Below, one piece after another: positions 50,070 to 62,660 of a DNA stretch of 64,000 nucleotides. Each line of letters starts with the position of its first letter. Position 1 is the stretch's first letter. The DNA is from Bolinopsis microptera (taxonomy: Eukaryota > Ctenophora > Tentaculata > Lobata > Bolinopsidae), in the NCBI RefSeq assembly GCF_026151205.1, contig NC_087077.1, positions 19,258,975 through 19,322,974 on the forward strand. Direction: 5' to 3'. The position numbers and the translations under genes are program-made. The notes under the pieces are model-generated. The model made no database searches. It worked only from the letters and a program-made list of their open reading frames with translations, and had not been told where the DNA came from.

Positions 50070-53031
50070 ACACGGCTACTTGAGGTCGGGTATATGTTCC
50101 GGACACGGCTACTTGAGGTCGGGTATATGTTCCGGACACGGCTACTCGAGGTCGGGTATATGTTCCGGACACGGCTACTTGAGGTCGGGTATATGTTCCG
50201 GACACGGCTACTTGAGGTCGGGTATATGTTCCGGACACGGCTACTTGAGGTCGGGTATATGTTCCGGACACGGCTACTTGAGGTCGGGTATATGTTCCGG
50301 ACACGGCCACTTGAGGTCGGGTATATGTTCCGGACACGGCTACTTGAGGTCGGGTATATGTTCCGGACACGGCTACTCGAGGTCGGGTATATGTTCCGGA
50401 CACGGCTACTTGAGGTCGGGTATATGTTCCGGACACGGCTACTTGAGGTCGGGTATATGTTCCGGACACGGCTACTTGAGGTCGGGTATATGTTCCGGAC
50501 ACGGCTACTTGAGGTCGGGTATATGTTCCGGACACGGCTACTTGAGGTCGGGTATATGTTCCGGACACGGCTACTTGAGGTCGGGTATATGTTCCGGACA
50601 CGGCTACTTGAGGTCGGGTATATGTTCCGGACACGGCTACTTGAGGTCGGGTATATGTTCCGGACACGGCTACTTGAGGTCGGGTATATGTTCCGGACAC
50701 GGCTACTTGAGGTCGGGTATATGTTCCGGACACGGCTACTTGAGGTCGGGTATATGTTCCGGACACGGCTACTTGAGGTCGGGTATATGTTCCGGACACG
50801 GCTACTTGAGGTCGGGTATATGTTCCGGACACGGCTACTTGAGGTCGGGTATATGTTCCGGACACGGCTACTTGAGGTCGGGTATATGTTCCGGACACGG
50901 CTACTTGAGGTCGGGTATATGTTCCGGACACGGCTACTTGAGGTCGGGTATATGTTCCGGACACGGCTACTTGAGGTCGGGTATATGTTCCGGACACGGC
51001 TACTTGAGGTCGGGTATATGTTCCGGACACGGCTACTTGAGGTCGGGTATATGTTCCGGACACGGCTACTTGAGGTCGGGTATATGTTCCGGACACGGCT
51101 ACTTGAGGTCGGGTATATGTTCCGGACACGGCTACTTGAGGTCGGGTATATGTTCCGGACACGGCTACTTGAGGTCGGGTATATGTTCCGGACACGGCTA
51201 CTTGAGGTCGGGTATATGTTCCGGACACGGCTACTTGAGGTCGGGTATATGTTCCGGACACGGCTACTTGAGGTCGGGTATATGTTCCGGACACGGCTAC
51301 TTGAGGTCGGGTATATGTTCCGGACACGGCTACTTGAGGTCGGGTATATGTTCCGGACACGGCTACTTGAGGTCGGGTATATGTTCCGGACACGGCTACT
51401 TGAGGTCGGGTATATGTTCCGGACACGGCTACTTGAGGTCGGGTATATGTTCCGGACACGGCTACTTGAGGTCGGGTATATGTTCCGGACACGGCTACTT
51501 GAGGTCGGGTATATGTTCCGGACACGGCTACTTGAGGTCGGGTATATGTTCCGGACACGGCTACTTGAGGTCGGGTATATGTTCCGGACACGGCTACTTG
51601 AGGTCGGGTATATGTTCCGGACACGGCTACTTGAGGTCGGGTATATGTTCCGGACACGGCTACTTGAGGTCGGGTATATGTTCCGGACACGGCTACTTGA
51701 GGTCGGGTATATGTTCCGGACACGGCTACTTGAGGTCGGGTATATGTTCCGGACACGGCTACTTGAGGTCGGGTATATGTTCCGGACACGGCTACTTGAG
51801 GTCGGGTATATGTTCCGGACACGGCTACTTGAGGTCGGGTATATGTTCCGGACACGGCTACTTGAGGTCGGGTATATGTTCCGGACACGGCTACTTGAGG
51901 TCGGGTATATGTTCCGGACACGGCTACTTGAGGTCGGGTATATGTTCCGGACACGGCTACTTGAGGTCGGGTATATGTTCCGGACACGGCTACTTGAGGT
52001 CGGGTATATGTTCCGGACACGGCTACTTGAGGTCGGGTATATGTTCCGGACACGGCTACTTGAGGTCGGGTATATGTCCGGACACGGCTACTTGAGGTCG
52101 GGTATATGTTCCGGACACGGCTACTTGAGGTCGGGTATATGTTCCGGACACGGCTACTTGAGGTCGGGTATATGTTCCGGACACGGCTACTTGAGGTCGG
52201 GTATATGTTCCGGACACGGCTACTTGAGGTCGGGTATATGTTCCGGACACGGCTACTTGAGGTCGGGTATATGTTCCGGACACGGCTACTTGAGGTCGGG
52301 TATATGTTCCGGACACGGCTACTTGAGGTCGGGTATATGTTCCGGACACGGCTACTTGAGGTCGGGTATATGTTCCGGACACGGCTACTTGAGGTCGGGT
52401 ATATGTTCCGGACACGGCTACTTGAGGTCGGGTATATGTTCCGGACACGGCTACTTGAGGTCGGGTATATGTTCCGGACACGGCTACTTGAGGTCGGGTA
52501 TATGTTCCGGACACGGCTACTTGAGGTCGGGTATATGTTCCGGACACGGCTACTTGAGGTCGGGTATATGTTCCGGACACGGCTACTTGAGGTCGGGTAT
52601 ATGTTCCGGACACGGCTACTTGAGGTCGGGTATATGTTCCGGACACGGCTACTTGAGGTCGGGTATATGTTCCGGACACGGCTACCTGAGGTCGGGTATA
52701 TGTTCCGGACACGGCTACTTGAGGTCGGGTATATGTTCCGGACACGGCTACTTGAGGTCGGGTATATGTTCCGGACACGGCTACTTGAGGTCGGGTATAT
52801 GTTCCGGACACGGCTACTTGAGGTCGGGTATATGTTCCGGACACGGCTACTTGAGGTCGGGTATATGTTCCGGACACGGCTACTTGAGGTCGGGTATATG
52901 TTCCGGACACGGCTACCTGAGGTCGGGTATATGTTCCGGACACGGCTACTTGAGGTCGGGTATATGTTCCGGACACGGTTATTTGAGGTCGGGTATATGT
53001 TCCGGACACTGCTAATTGAGGTCGGGTATAT
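50070..53031. repeat. 33-bp minisatellite, left block (about 90 copies)
   Basis: Unit CCGGACACGGCTACTTGAGG + TCGGGTATATGTT, nearly identical throughout, with a single-base deletion at about 52078. The unit is a multiple of three and contains few stops in any frame, so ORFs of about 1000 codons arise on both strands; none is likely to be a gene. The last units (52975-53020) are more diverged. Confidence 0.98.
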
Positions 53032-53061
53032 GAGGGACCACATGCAAAACTGGTATATCTG
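53032..53061 (+). repeat. Left TIR of the 6-kb transposon
   Basis: Thirty bases identical to the inverted right end (59043-59072). Confidence 0.95.
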
Positions 53062-53274
53062 TTTTTGATAGTTTTGAGATAAATGCATTTTACTGATTTA
53101 AAAGATCCCATATCATGATGACTTCTTGATTTTAGCCTGAATTGTTTGTTTAGGCATAGACAGTAAGTACTCGAACTTCAGATATATAAAATGATTTAAA
53201 ACAGATTGAATTTAAGCGATTTATATCCCTTCAACTACTAGTTATACCACTTTTAAGTAAAAAACACTTCTTAA

Positions 53275-53460
53275 AAATGGTATATCTGTCTATATACCAT
53301 TTTTAAAACTAGAATTATACTAAAACTGGTATATCTCACGATATACCATTTTTTCTATACTATAAACAATAAAATGATTGAACTGAGAATGGTATATCTG
53401 AAGATATACCATTTGGGTTGGCTAAAGTCTATAAAATGTGTCTAGTTATACCATTTGACT
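53275..53460. repeat. Left subterminal palindromes of the transposon
   Basis: Successive hairpins of the form AAATGGTATATCTG-N-ATATACCATTTT at about 53277-53308, 53330-53352 and 53388-53414, plus a half-site at 53446. They are candidate transposase-binding sites. Confidence 0.85.
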
Positions 53461-53653
53461 TGAAAAAATACATTAGATTTTGCTCAAGTTTCTTGTCAAA
53501 ACGACATTAATAATCTAACAAGCCAGCCATGTGGTCAATAAAGTGCGCAATGACTTAAATACCATTATGAAAAATCTTTTTAAAAGCCTCTAAATTACAA
53601 AAATATGATAAAATACACTTTCAATTAGGATTTTTAACACGTCCTTCATACAA

Positions 53654-56600
53654 CTATTTCTTCTTTTTTTCTGTATGAGGTAGCTCGTTGTAGAAGGCAT
53701 GGTAAACAGGTGGGACAAACTTGAGAAGCTCTTGGATGTCTTCAAATTTCCCCTTTGTGATATTCTTTCCTTCTGGACCGTATATCCTCTTAGGGCTGCC
53801 ATGTACTCTCTTTTCTTTGTTTCTCCCTCTTTTTACCCTGTCATTGAGGTCAGTAAAGTCACATGTAAGGACCTCATCATCACTGTTAAAGTCATACGCA
53901 ACTTTATATCCCAGTAGTTCTTCAGAAGCCTCGAAGCAGCGGATAAGGAACCATTGTACTTTGACATGTGCTTCACTGTTAGGATGCTTTCCAAAGATAT
54001 CTGCGCTCTTGAAGTAGCTAAGCCCATTAGCCAATGTAGCAGCTGTGAAGTCGAAGATGTCAGCAGACGTCATTCTGACAATGGAGAAGGGATACGGATT
54101 TTTCCTGGCCTTTTCCATCAGCTTCATGTAGTGCTCCACAGTAAAGATGGACTCAACTTTAGCTATTTTTTTCTTTATTAGACCAAAGTCACGATCTCCT
54201 GCATTGTAGCTGTGACCAGTTACAAAAAACTTAACGGCAAATTTCTTCAAACCTGGAGTGTTGTCAACTACCCATTTAACAAACCAGGCGACGATGGTGT
54301 TCCTGTTCTGACTCACGGTGGAGTCGCACCAGTAAACAAGGCGTCCATGTTGTTCAATTATGCTCTGTGTTGATGGTAGCATTATGTGCTTATATAGCAC
54401 AGAACAAATCTCGTGGCTGCCCTTTCCCCCTTCAGACTCGAGCCAAAGAAACATTGTCGCATTGTTTGAAGTGTGGTGATGGACGCCCTCGTTATACAGC
54501 CACAACTGACGTTTGTAAAATGCCAAGTTGTTTTCCACTTTTGGCAGAGGCATTGTTGACTGCATGTCAAAAGTGAAAGTCCAGGGATCTTTCTGGTCCT
54601 CTTGATGCTGCCTCATAGCATCTTTCTGTTGTCGGACATGTAATTCTTTCTCCTCTATGGTCTTTGTGACATCATCACACACATTGCACTTATCTGTGCT
54701 CATAGCTTTTGTCTTCACATTGGGGAAAGCTTTGTTAAAATACATGCGGAAAGTTCCATATTTGGGCTTCTCAGTCACCTTAGCAAGATCAAGCTTTCTC
54801 TCGACTTCTTCAATTAATATACCTTGTATCGTTGTTGTCGGTGCCAAATACACCACATTCTCTGCTTCCTTAGAAGTGTCACTATAGTGAATGTTGAACT
54901 TTGGCATCTGTTCAACCACATCATGTATTATTTCCTTAACTTGTGAAGTCAACAAGGTTTTTCTGCCATAGTTGCCAGAACCAACCCCTTGGCTGCCTTG
55001 ACTCTTCAACAATCTGTTGATATGATTGTTGGTTATCGCGAATGTTTTCAGGAACATCTGCTGACAAACTTTTTTATTATTCAGTTTGTAGTTAGTGTTC
55101 TTACGCCTTGAGGGCGCATTCGTGTTGCTCGATTTAGCTTTTGGCACCATCGTAGCCCTTATGATCAGCATTTGGTCTTTTCCGGACTTGTCTAATGCCC
55201 AATACTTCTCAAACAGGACCTTTCTGTCTTCTAGAGGGATCTTTTTGCAGTCCATTGAGCAAGACTCCTTACAAAAATATTCAGTGTCGAATTGTTTTGC
55301 TGGCACTGCTTTTCTTTTCTTGCCACTACCACCAATATACTCCTGGCCCATCTCTCTCTTTTTCTTGTTTATAGATCTGTCCCAAGTATCTTTGTTCTGT
55401 CCTCGTTTTACACCTCTCCCTTTCTTTTTCTTGTCTATTCCTTTCATCTGAATCTTTTCTAGGGATATTTTCGACCATCTTAACTTTTTCCCTTCAGTAA
55501 AGTCATCTGGTAAGTCGACAATGCCGGGTATAATACTGTTGACTTCTATTACAGTTTCGTTTTCAGTTACTTCCATCCCATTGAAAACAGTAAAGTCAGG
55601 GTGACATATGACAACCCCAATGCACTGTCCTTGCTTGGTAAAGCAGTTGTACTGTGTAGCAGATGGTTCTGCAACAGCTGGTGTATCGTGAACAGGAGAC
55701 TGAGCTACGACGGTCTCTCTCGTGATCTCATTAGTAGCAGGCTGAGCTGGTACAATAGCTGCTGTCTTTCTTTGTTTCTCCTTCATTGCTACCAATTCCA
55801 ATTGACAATGCTACCAACTGTATGTTGCTCTTGGTTGTAGGCTGGCCATTTCATGGCACTTCTAAGGAAGCATGATTCTATCTTCACGGAGCATGAGCTG
55901 TTATCTGATTTACTCATCTCTTCATCATTTATGATGACACCAACAAACACTGCAGTCTTATTGTAGTAAAGAGTCATCCTTTTTGCTGGACACATTGCAA
56001 GACATCGAGTGTCCCATTTGATGGGGGCACCCGCTACATGGAAATCATCATTGAATATGATATCATTGTTAAAATTCTGATGATATACTTCTTTTATGAT
56101 AAAGCGCTCTTCGTTAGGGTTGAGTGCTTTACAATGCACAATTCTTTCTACCCCCTCCTCAAATGGAAAACAAATCGCTTTTATGAGTTTGTTATTGCCA
56201 TGAAGCAGGTGCACCTCCTTTCCAGCTGTAAGTTCTTCAGTGGGAGGAGGATCACTGTGGAGAGAGGCGTTAGTAAGTTGTGAGGTTAAGGGAGAAAGGG
56301 TAAGGGGTCTTAACAATCAATACTACATAATGTCTTAGTGTTCTCTAAGGGTAATGGGTCTAGGAGAATGTGATAAAAGGGTGTTATTAGGACTGGTGAC
56401 GGTGTTGAACTTACCTTGCTATATCCAGTCTGGTTTCACTGTTGGAATTTGTTTCCTCTTCTGTAATCTCCAATTCATCAGCAGCTGCAACATCTGAGAC
56501 TGCATCAGAAAGACACTCTGAATATGAATCATAGATGGAATGATCTGTGAAAACAAAGTCATTGGATTCTACAACTTCTGGGGTCTCAACAGCAGGGGTA

Positions 56601-57886
56601 TTGATGACGGGAGTCTCAGTGACAGCAACAGGTTCTTCAGCTATTGGAGTTTCGGTTACGGATTTAGAAATTCCATTTGAAAGAGGCTCTTCCACCATGG
56701 CACTTTTGTCCCTTATCCTCTTTTCTATTATTCCAGTCTGCCACAAATAGTTTTTATTGCTCTGATATTGACAACCATTAGCTACACCATAGCCAAATCG
56801 AGAAGTTCTCTCAGGGACCTCTAGTTCAGTAGGTCCATCAGGGGTCTTGATCTCAGAGCTGGTGATGTCTGTAGGTGTAGGGGCTGGCTGAATTACAGAA
56901 AGGAGATCATCAGCAACGGCCTTCACACCAACAGCTGTTGTGCTGTTGTCAATGCCAGGAGGAGGAGAGGATAGTGGGGCTGCTACAGTACTCTGGACCT
57001 CTGTGCTGTTGTCAATGCCAGGAGGAGGAGAGGATAGTGGGGCTGCTGCAGTACTCTGGACCTCTGTGCTGTTGTCAATGTCAGGAGAAGGAGAGGATCC
57101 AGCAGTCTCGGAGCCTATCACATCTGAGTTTAAGGTTTTAAGACCGGAATCGTATGTTATCATGATACATGATAATACTGTACAACTTTGCATACTAAAA
57201 TATTACTGTACAGCATTATTCGACTAGAATTATACTAACAAGAATTAGGATTAGAAAAAAACTTTAGTCATGCAGCGGTTCTAAGAGGCATGATTGTACC
57301 TTCAGATGACTGCAATTTATCCATTGAGATGGTATCCAGCTTGTGCCCATCCGTAAACAATAGTTCACAGTACCCACCTGTTAAGGTGGTTTTTTTAACA
57401 TGATATATGGGCAATTTTTGATTGTTTCATTATTTTAATTCGATTTTTCCCGTTCAGATGTGTAGGGCATGGAACTCGGGGAATCGTAGAAAAAAAAGTA
57501 TAATCATATACGAAGAGGAATAAATCAATTAGTTCAATCGTGAGCTACTTACTTGACTTCACCTTGGTGACGATTGCATCAAACCAGCCGTGTTGACCCC
57601 ATTTGGCTTTAACTTTGTCATTAACCTTGAACTTACGCTGTTGAAAATATATAATGAGTGATACTGTACATCAATAAAATATAAATGTAGCTTAGAGTCT
57701 AAGCTTTATAAACTATTTAAAAGCCGAGGGCTCATTTCCGGACAGACGGTTAACAGCTGCTAGGATGCCCTGAAGCATTACAGCAGTCAAATTCTATTAA
57801 CTCACCGGGCTAGCTGAGGTATTATATCTTTTGGGAGGCCTTTTCGTACGTTTCTTTGCAGGGGATTCACAATCTTTCAAATCCAT
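53654..57886 (-). CDS. Tudor-like/transposase fusion gene of the 6-kb transposon (DUF7869-like)
   Basis: Exons with matching phases: 57886-57806, 57637-57553, 57377-57300, 57177-56415, 56254-about 55790, and about 55801-53654. The N-terminus is basic (PAKKRTKRPPKR), then a Tudor-like fold (FKVNDKVKAKWGQHGWFDA... LLFTDGHKLDTI), then a long acidic Pro/Thr/Ser linker with three near-identical repeats of about 20 residues. The large last exon encodes a transposase-like core: FDMQSTMPLPKVEN, YKRQLWLYNEGVHHH, WLESEGGKGSHEI, YWCDSTVSQNRN and GHSYNAGDRDFGLIKKK, the motif order I associate with DUF7869-type proteins of invertebrate genomes. The acidic residues in FDMQ, WCDS and GDRD are candidate catalytic residues. 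The join at 55790-55801 changes frame: either a small intron or a frameshift (TTGGTAGCA occurs twice there). Total about 1190 residues. Family name is inference; exon chain and transposon origin are well supported. Confidence 0.75.
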
Positions 57887-58667
57887 GCTACTTCAAAGTT
57901 AGAAATGTTTCTATGGAAACATATGAAATTATTATACGGCCAAAAAGAGTTTGAAGGTCGATGCAGTAGGGAAAAATATTATTAGAATTTAAAATTCGGA
58001 ACGGAAATCTGCGCAGCGAAAGAATCACACTAAGCTATATTTTCAATTCGGGAAAGCATCGAACAATCCAATGTCAAGAACAGAAACAAAAGAACAACGC
58101 AAAGGAAAAGGAAACTAAATGTATGAAGATTTGTAGATTATTCCATGGGATTTTTTAACTGCCATGAGTTGTGTGTATAGTTACACTTACACGGAGTCCG
58201 GAGAGACTAGACTGCCATTTGCCATGCCCTGGCTTGTTTTAATTTTTAATTTTTATAACCTGTATCCTTGGCCGGTACCACATGATTGCAGAGTTGGTAG
58301 CACATGCTTCGGCAATCTACCTGTACCTCAGTGAACCGGTGGGTGAACGGCAGCTTGCTTGCAAGCTGTTGGGTACAGGGTGATGTAGTGTGCGAGTTCC
58401 CTTAATTGGGTGCGACAATACTCACGGAAATCGGACTGGGGATCCGTCGGCCTGGTCTACTACCTTGAGCAACTCATTAAATGATTGTGTGGTATTGACG
58501 GGGATGCAGGCCTCAGTTTGTGTTTGTTTAAAATGATACTTCATGCTTTGTGCTTGACCCGTGCTGTTCTCTAAAAAAACGCAAAAAACGTTTTTTCCAA
58601 CCCTGGTAATGTTGATAACTGTTATTATTTAAAATGAGTAAATAAGTTTGGTAATTTGAATAGTTTT
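57887..58667. other. Transposon 5' flank of its gene
   Basis: Non-coding part of the 6-kb element upstream of the start codon. A block at 58260-58520 has moderate GC and SINE-like character (GCAGAGTTGGTAGCACATGC) but no clear RNA polymerase III boxes or tail. Confidence 0.4.
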
Positions 58668-59058
58668 ATGGTATATCTGAATAGATTTAACATTGGGTCC
58701 AATTTTTGCCTTCCGATTAATTTTTAAAAGGTGGTATAAGTACACATATACCACTTTTAGAACCATAGAGTTTTCAACGAGTATCCTAACAAAACGGTAT
58801 ATCTGCAGATATACCAGTTTTATAGAAGATAAGTTTCTTGAAGGTGGTATATCTGCAGATATACCATTTTGTTTTCATAATTGTTAAAAGCTAAAATGGT
58901 ATATTGTAACATATACCAGTTTTGGAAAAATAAAATTTCACTTTTTTTCAAAAATTTCTTCAAAATTGTTCAAAAAAAGTTCCAAATATGCACCTTTTCA
59001 CCCTGAAGACCATGTGCTACCTGTGCAAAATTGGTATATGTTCAGATATACCAGTTTT
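58668..59058. repeat. Right subterminal palindromes of the transposon
   Basis: At least five palindromes with GGTATATCTGCAGATATACC or a close variant, flanked by AAAA/TTTT (about 58732-58760, 58793-58822, 58845-58873, 58895-58922, 59031-59058). Confidence 0.88.
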
Positions 59059-59072
59059 GCATGTGGTCCCTC

Positions 59073-59480
59073 ATATGTTCCGGACACGGCTACTTGAGGT
59101 CGGGTATATGTTCCGGACACGGCTACTTGAGGTCGGGTATATGTTCCGGACACGGCTACTTGAGGTCGGGTATATGTTCCGGACACGGCTACTTGAGGTC
59201 GGGTATATGTTCCGGACACGGCTACTTGAGGTCGGGTATATGTTCCGGACACGGCTACTTGAGGTCGGGTATATGTTCCGGACACGGCTACTTGAGGTCG
59301 GGTATATGTTCCGGACACGGCTACTTGAGGTCGGGTATATGTTCCGGACACGGCTACTTGAGGTCGGGTATATGTTCCGGACACGGCTACTTGAGGTCGG
59401 GTATATGTTCCGGACACGGCTACTTGAGGTCGGGTATATGTTCCGGACACGGCTACTTGAGGTCGGGTATATGTTCCGGA
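59073..59480. repeat. 33-bp minisatellite, right block (about 12 copies)
   Basis: Same unit and orientation as 50070-53031; separated only by the transposon. Confidence 0.98.
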
Positions 59481-61560
59481 GTTTAGTTGGGCAGGCGGGC
59501 ACTGTAGCGGGCACTGTAGCTTTAAGAGACTTGTTTATTTGTACAATAAAGCAGAAATTGAGCTAAACCTAGAGACTTGTTGGTAGTTGCAATAACTACT
59601 GGGACAATAAAGTAACCTGACAATCCTCGAGAATAATTTAAAATCACAACAGGTGACCAGCTCAAACCAGTAATTACAGCGTGTCACGGCGTGTTATATT
59701 GATTTAACAGTGAGAAAGGTGTGTCAGGTGTGCAGCTTGCGAGGCAAAGTAACGCAACTGCATGGACTGTTAACCGGGGAGGTGCCACGAAATTTGGATC
59801 TGTGCGCTGGTCAGGTAAAAGTTGGCGAGAACAACAGCCGCTCCCTTGGGGGACAATCTGTTATAATAATAGGCCTGCAATTATGGACCTGTAAACGCAC
59901 TACAGTGATATAACTAGTACGATAATTGAGGAGGGGTATCTTAGAGGATGGCATTTCTATGACGATATTTCATAAATTCTTCTAATTTTGATGACGTTCT
60001 TGTATTTGGGAACGACAAAAATCTGCATTGGGTAGCAACAAACAAACGTATACCACCAACTATAAATATGAAAAATAAATACATAAAATAGTCTCGACAA
60101 AAAAGGAAACGTTACATGGTAAATTTAATAGGGCAGCATTTTTGGAATAGAGCAGGGACCGGAGAAAAGTGGCGCCACTGCTGCTCTAACAGAAGTTTCT
60201 AAACTGAACAAAAACAATTATTTCATCCGAAATTAATTAACAAATTAACAAATTAACAAATTAATCATTAAATTAATTAATATCTGATAATGGGTTCGCA
60301 GCTTAACCCACCTCTAACTCTTACGATTCTGCGGAATCAAAACAAGGCGCATATCCCACTTATACCTGGTATTCCAAATGAATGAGATATAGCACTAGAC
60401 TCCAATAATAGCGAAATAATGTCCCTGTCAGGTCGTAACTAGATTTGTTGAATGCGGAGAGGGAGCGCTGGATAATGATGATGGGATAGCGATGAAGAGC
60501 CCTACCAAGCCAATGGGAGGGTTTAAAGATGATTGCCCCCCGCAGAGCAGATCCCTGACCACCATCTTATATTTGTTACGGTGTATTGTGATCGTTTTTC
60601 AGGTAATTATACAGACAGATAAACACTCGGGAAACTCATTTCTTTTCTGACAGTGGTGATCAGGATTGAGGTGCTACGCTGGTGGTGTATGATTGGAAGA
60701 GCAACATACGAGATAAACATAACTCGAATGCAGATAGTGATTAATATGGTGGATGTAATGGCAGTCAAATTAGGCACACACCTCTCAGTCTCTACCACTT
60801 ATTATAGAAGTCCTGGTAATCGGATAGAAGTAAAACAAGTGCACCTTTACAAAGGGCTCCCACTCCTCTTCCCCTCCCTAAATTAACAAAGAACCAAATC
60901 TTCCCACCCCTGGATATCACCTCAAAAGTAGATTATATCCTTAATTTAAAGGAGGGGGGAAGGATTTTTTAAGACTTTGACCGCACAGAAAAATTAAAAC
61001 GACAAAAAATCAGGTACAATCCCCTTCATAATTGACTGTCTGGACGACACCTAGATAACCACCCATTAGTATACGAGATATACAGTACATATGCTGGGTG
61101 CACCAGTGCGGGGGAAAGGCCTCAAAGACACCGGAGGTCTTGCCAAGACACCCTGATAGAAGTTAACCGGTTATGAATATGTGGTTAATTAGCGGATTAT
61201 TGGGCGAGTTAATGCTTTTAACTGCTATTAACTGATAAGGGGAGGGTCGGTTCCATGATAGCGCCACCCTGTCTCCAGCACCAGACACTAAAGTACACGA
61301 TAATCCAAATTTTTCTCTTTCGTCGTAATTATCGACGAAATTTAACTTCTTTCGGACTTTGTTTTTAGACTGAACTGTAGTATGAAGGATTATCTCTCTC
61401 GAATGATTAAGACTCCATAGGAAACTGACCAGTGACCCTCAGAAGTCAAGTAATGATCGTTTCTAAAAGCTTGGGTAAGCTAAAATTTTAAGCAAAATTG
61501 TCTGCGCGCCAATAATTATGACACCCTGCTGTACACGATACGACTGACTACCTGGACCCC
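59481..61560. other. Gene-free region
   Basis: AT-rich, with repeated TTAACAAATTAACAAATTAA near 60236-60262. No ORF shows a known domain. Confidence 0.45.
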
Positions 61561-61575
61561 ACACAGAGCTAACAC

Positions 61576-61649
61576 CCAATCACAGGACAGATACTCAGGG
61601 TATATAAACCAATCACAGGACTAGAAACATAATATCGTAACCAACCAAT
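61576..61649 (+). promoter_or_regulatory. Candidate TATA/CCAAT promoter
   Basis: TATATAAA at 61601-61608 with CCAAT boxes at 61576-61580, 61609-61613 and 61645-61649 (repeated CCAATCACAGGA). A possible splice donor CACCAG/GTACGG lies at 61829. No downstream coding exon is recognised before the window ends. Confidence 0.35.
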
Positions 61650-62437
61650 CAGAGGATGGAACAGCGCGACTGCCCAGCTTGACAGTCAACATAACCGGAA
61701 CCTGCTACAGATTCTCTCTGTATCGGTTAGTCACGAGTTTAAACCACCAAAGAGAACATAAAGTTAGACGCCAGCAAGTGTAGGAGTGAGAGAGAGTATA
61801 GAGATTACTGATAAGTGATTAACACCAGGTACGGGGTTGTACGGAACTTCCTTTACAGCCTAACTTCCAATTCAGCACCGGTTAGACTCAAAACAAATCA
61901 CGCAGGAATCTGGTGGAAACTGGTCCGGAATTGTTTTTGTAGTTGCAGTGTCGCCAGGAAAAATTCAGAATAGTGCTGTTTAGGTTATTGTTTTAATCCG
62001 GAATTTAGCATGTCCGGTTCTCACCTTGATCTGGGATTGGCTGGTCCGGATATTTCAGTACTGAGACACACTGCTGCAAAGAGCTTCACAACGAACTAAG
62101 ATTTATTCAAGGAAGAATTAGAAAGACACACAGGTATTGCAAGGGCAATGTTAAAAGCTTAGATTTAAAATGTCAAATGGAAGGGCATTGCAAGTCCGTG
62201 TTAAAAGTGAAAATTTAGAATATCAAAACGGAAGGGTATCTGTTTAAAATAAGACTTTTGAATAAAATAACGGTAAGACAGGCTGAAGAGCTCGAAAGGA
62301 ACTGGTCACTAACAGAGCACAGGACGAAGAAAAGCAAAGGGAAACAAAGAACTTATCGTGTTGATACGATTATTGATAATAAATGTTATTACATTGAATT
62401 ATTTGCGAATAAACATGACTAGCACTTCAAATACTTT

Positions 62438-62660
62438 ACTAAATGCCCAGGCACAGGATATCACTGTAAATTAAACAACATCGGAACAGAGCCTGTGACG
62501 TCATCACACGTGCTGTGAAATGCCCAGGCACAGGATATCACTGTAAATTAAACAACATCGGAACAGAGCCTGTGACGTCATCACACGTGCTGTGACGTCA
62601 TAACAATGCCCAGGCACAGGATATCACTGTAAATTAAACAACGCAATATCGGAACAGAGC
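62438..62660 (+). repeat. Roughly 77-bp tandem repeat with CRE sites
   Basis: Three copies of ATGCCCAGGCACAGGATATC + ACTGTAAATTAAACAACATC... The copies carry TGACGTCA palindromes at 62495-62502, 62573-62580 and 62593-62600 (CREB/ATF consensus). Confidence 0.85.

Larger units (their letters stand above)
53032..59072 (-). mobile_element. 6.04-kb DNA transposon inserted in the 33-bp minisatellite
   Basis: TIRs of 30 identical bp begin GAGGGACCACATGCAAAACT at 53032 and, inverted, at 59072. The 4-bp duplication ATAT flanks it (53028-53031, 59073-59076) and regenerates one minisatellite unit when the element is removed. Arrays of GGTATAT...ATATACC palindromes lie near both ends. It carries one multi-exon minus-strand gene. 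The 4-bp AT-only duplication and the size recall Sola-like elements, but that placement is unproven. Confidence 0.93.

Noticed and set aside
50050-53111. ORFs of 300-1008 codons on both strands
   Set aside because: They are translations of a 33-bp tandem repeat whose length is a multiple of three; no start context, splice or domain, and both strands are open alike.
58260-58520. Possible tRNA-derived SINE inside the transposon
   Set aside because: No convincing A/B boxes, tail or target duplication.
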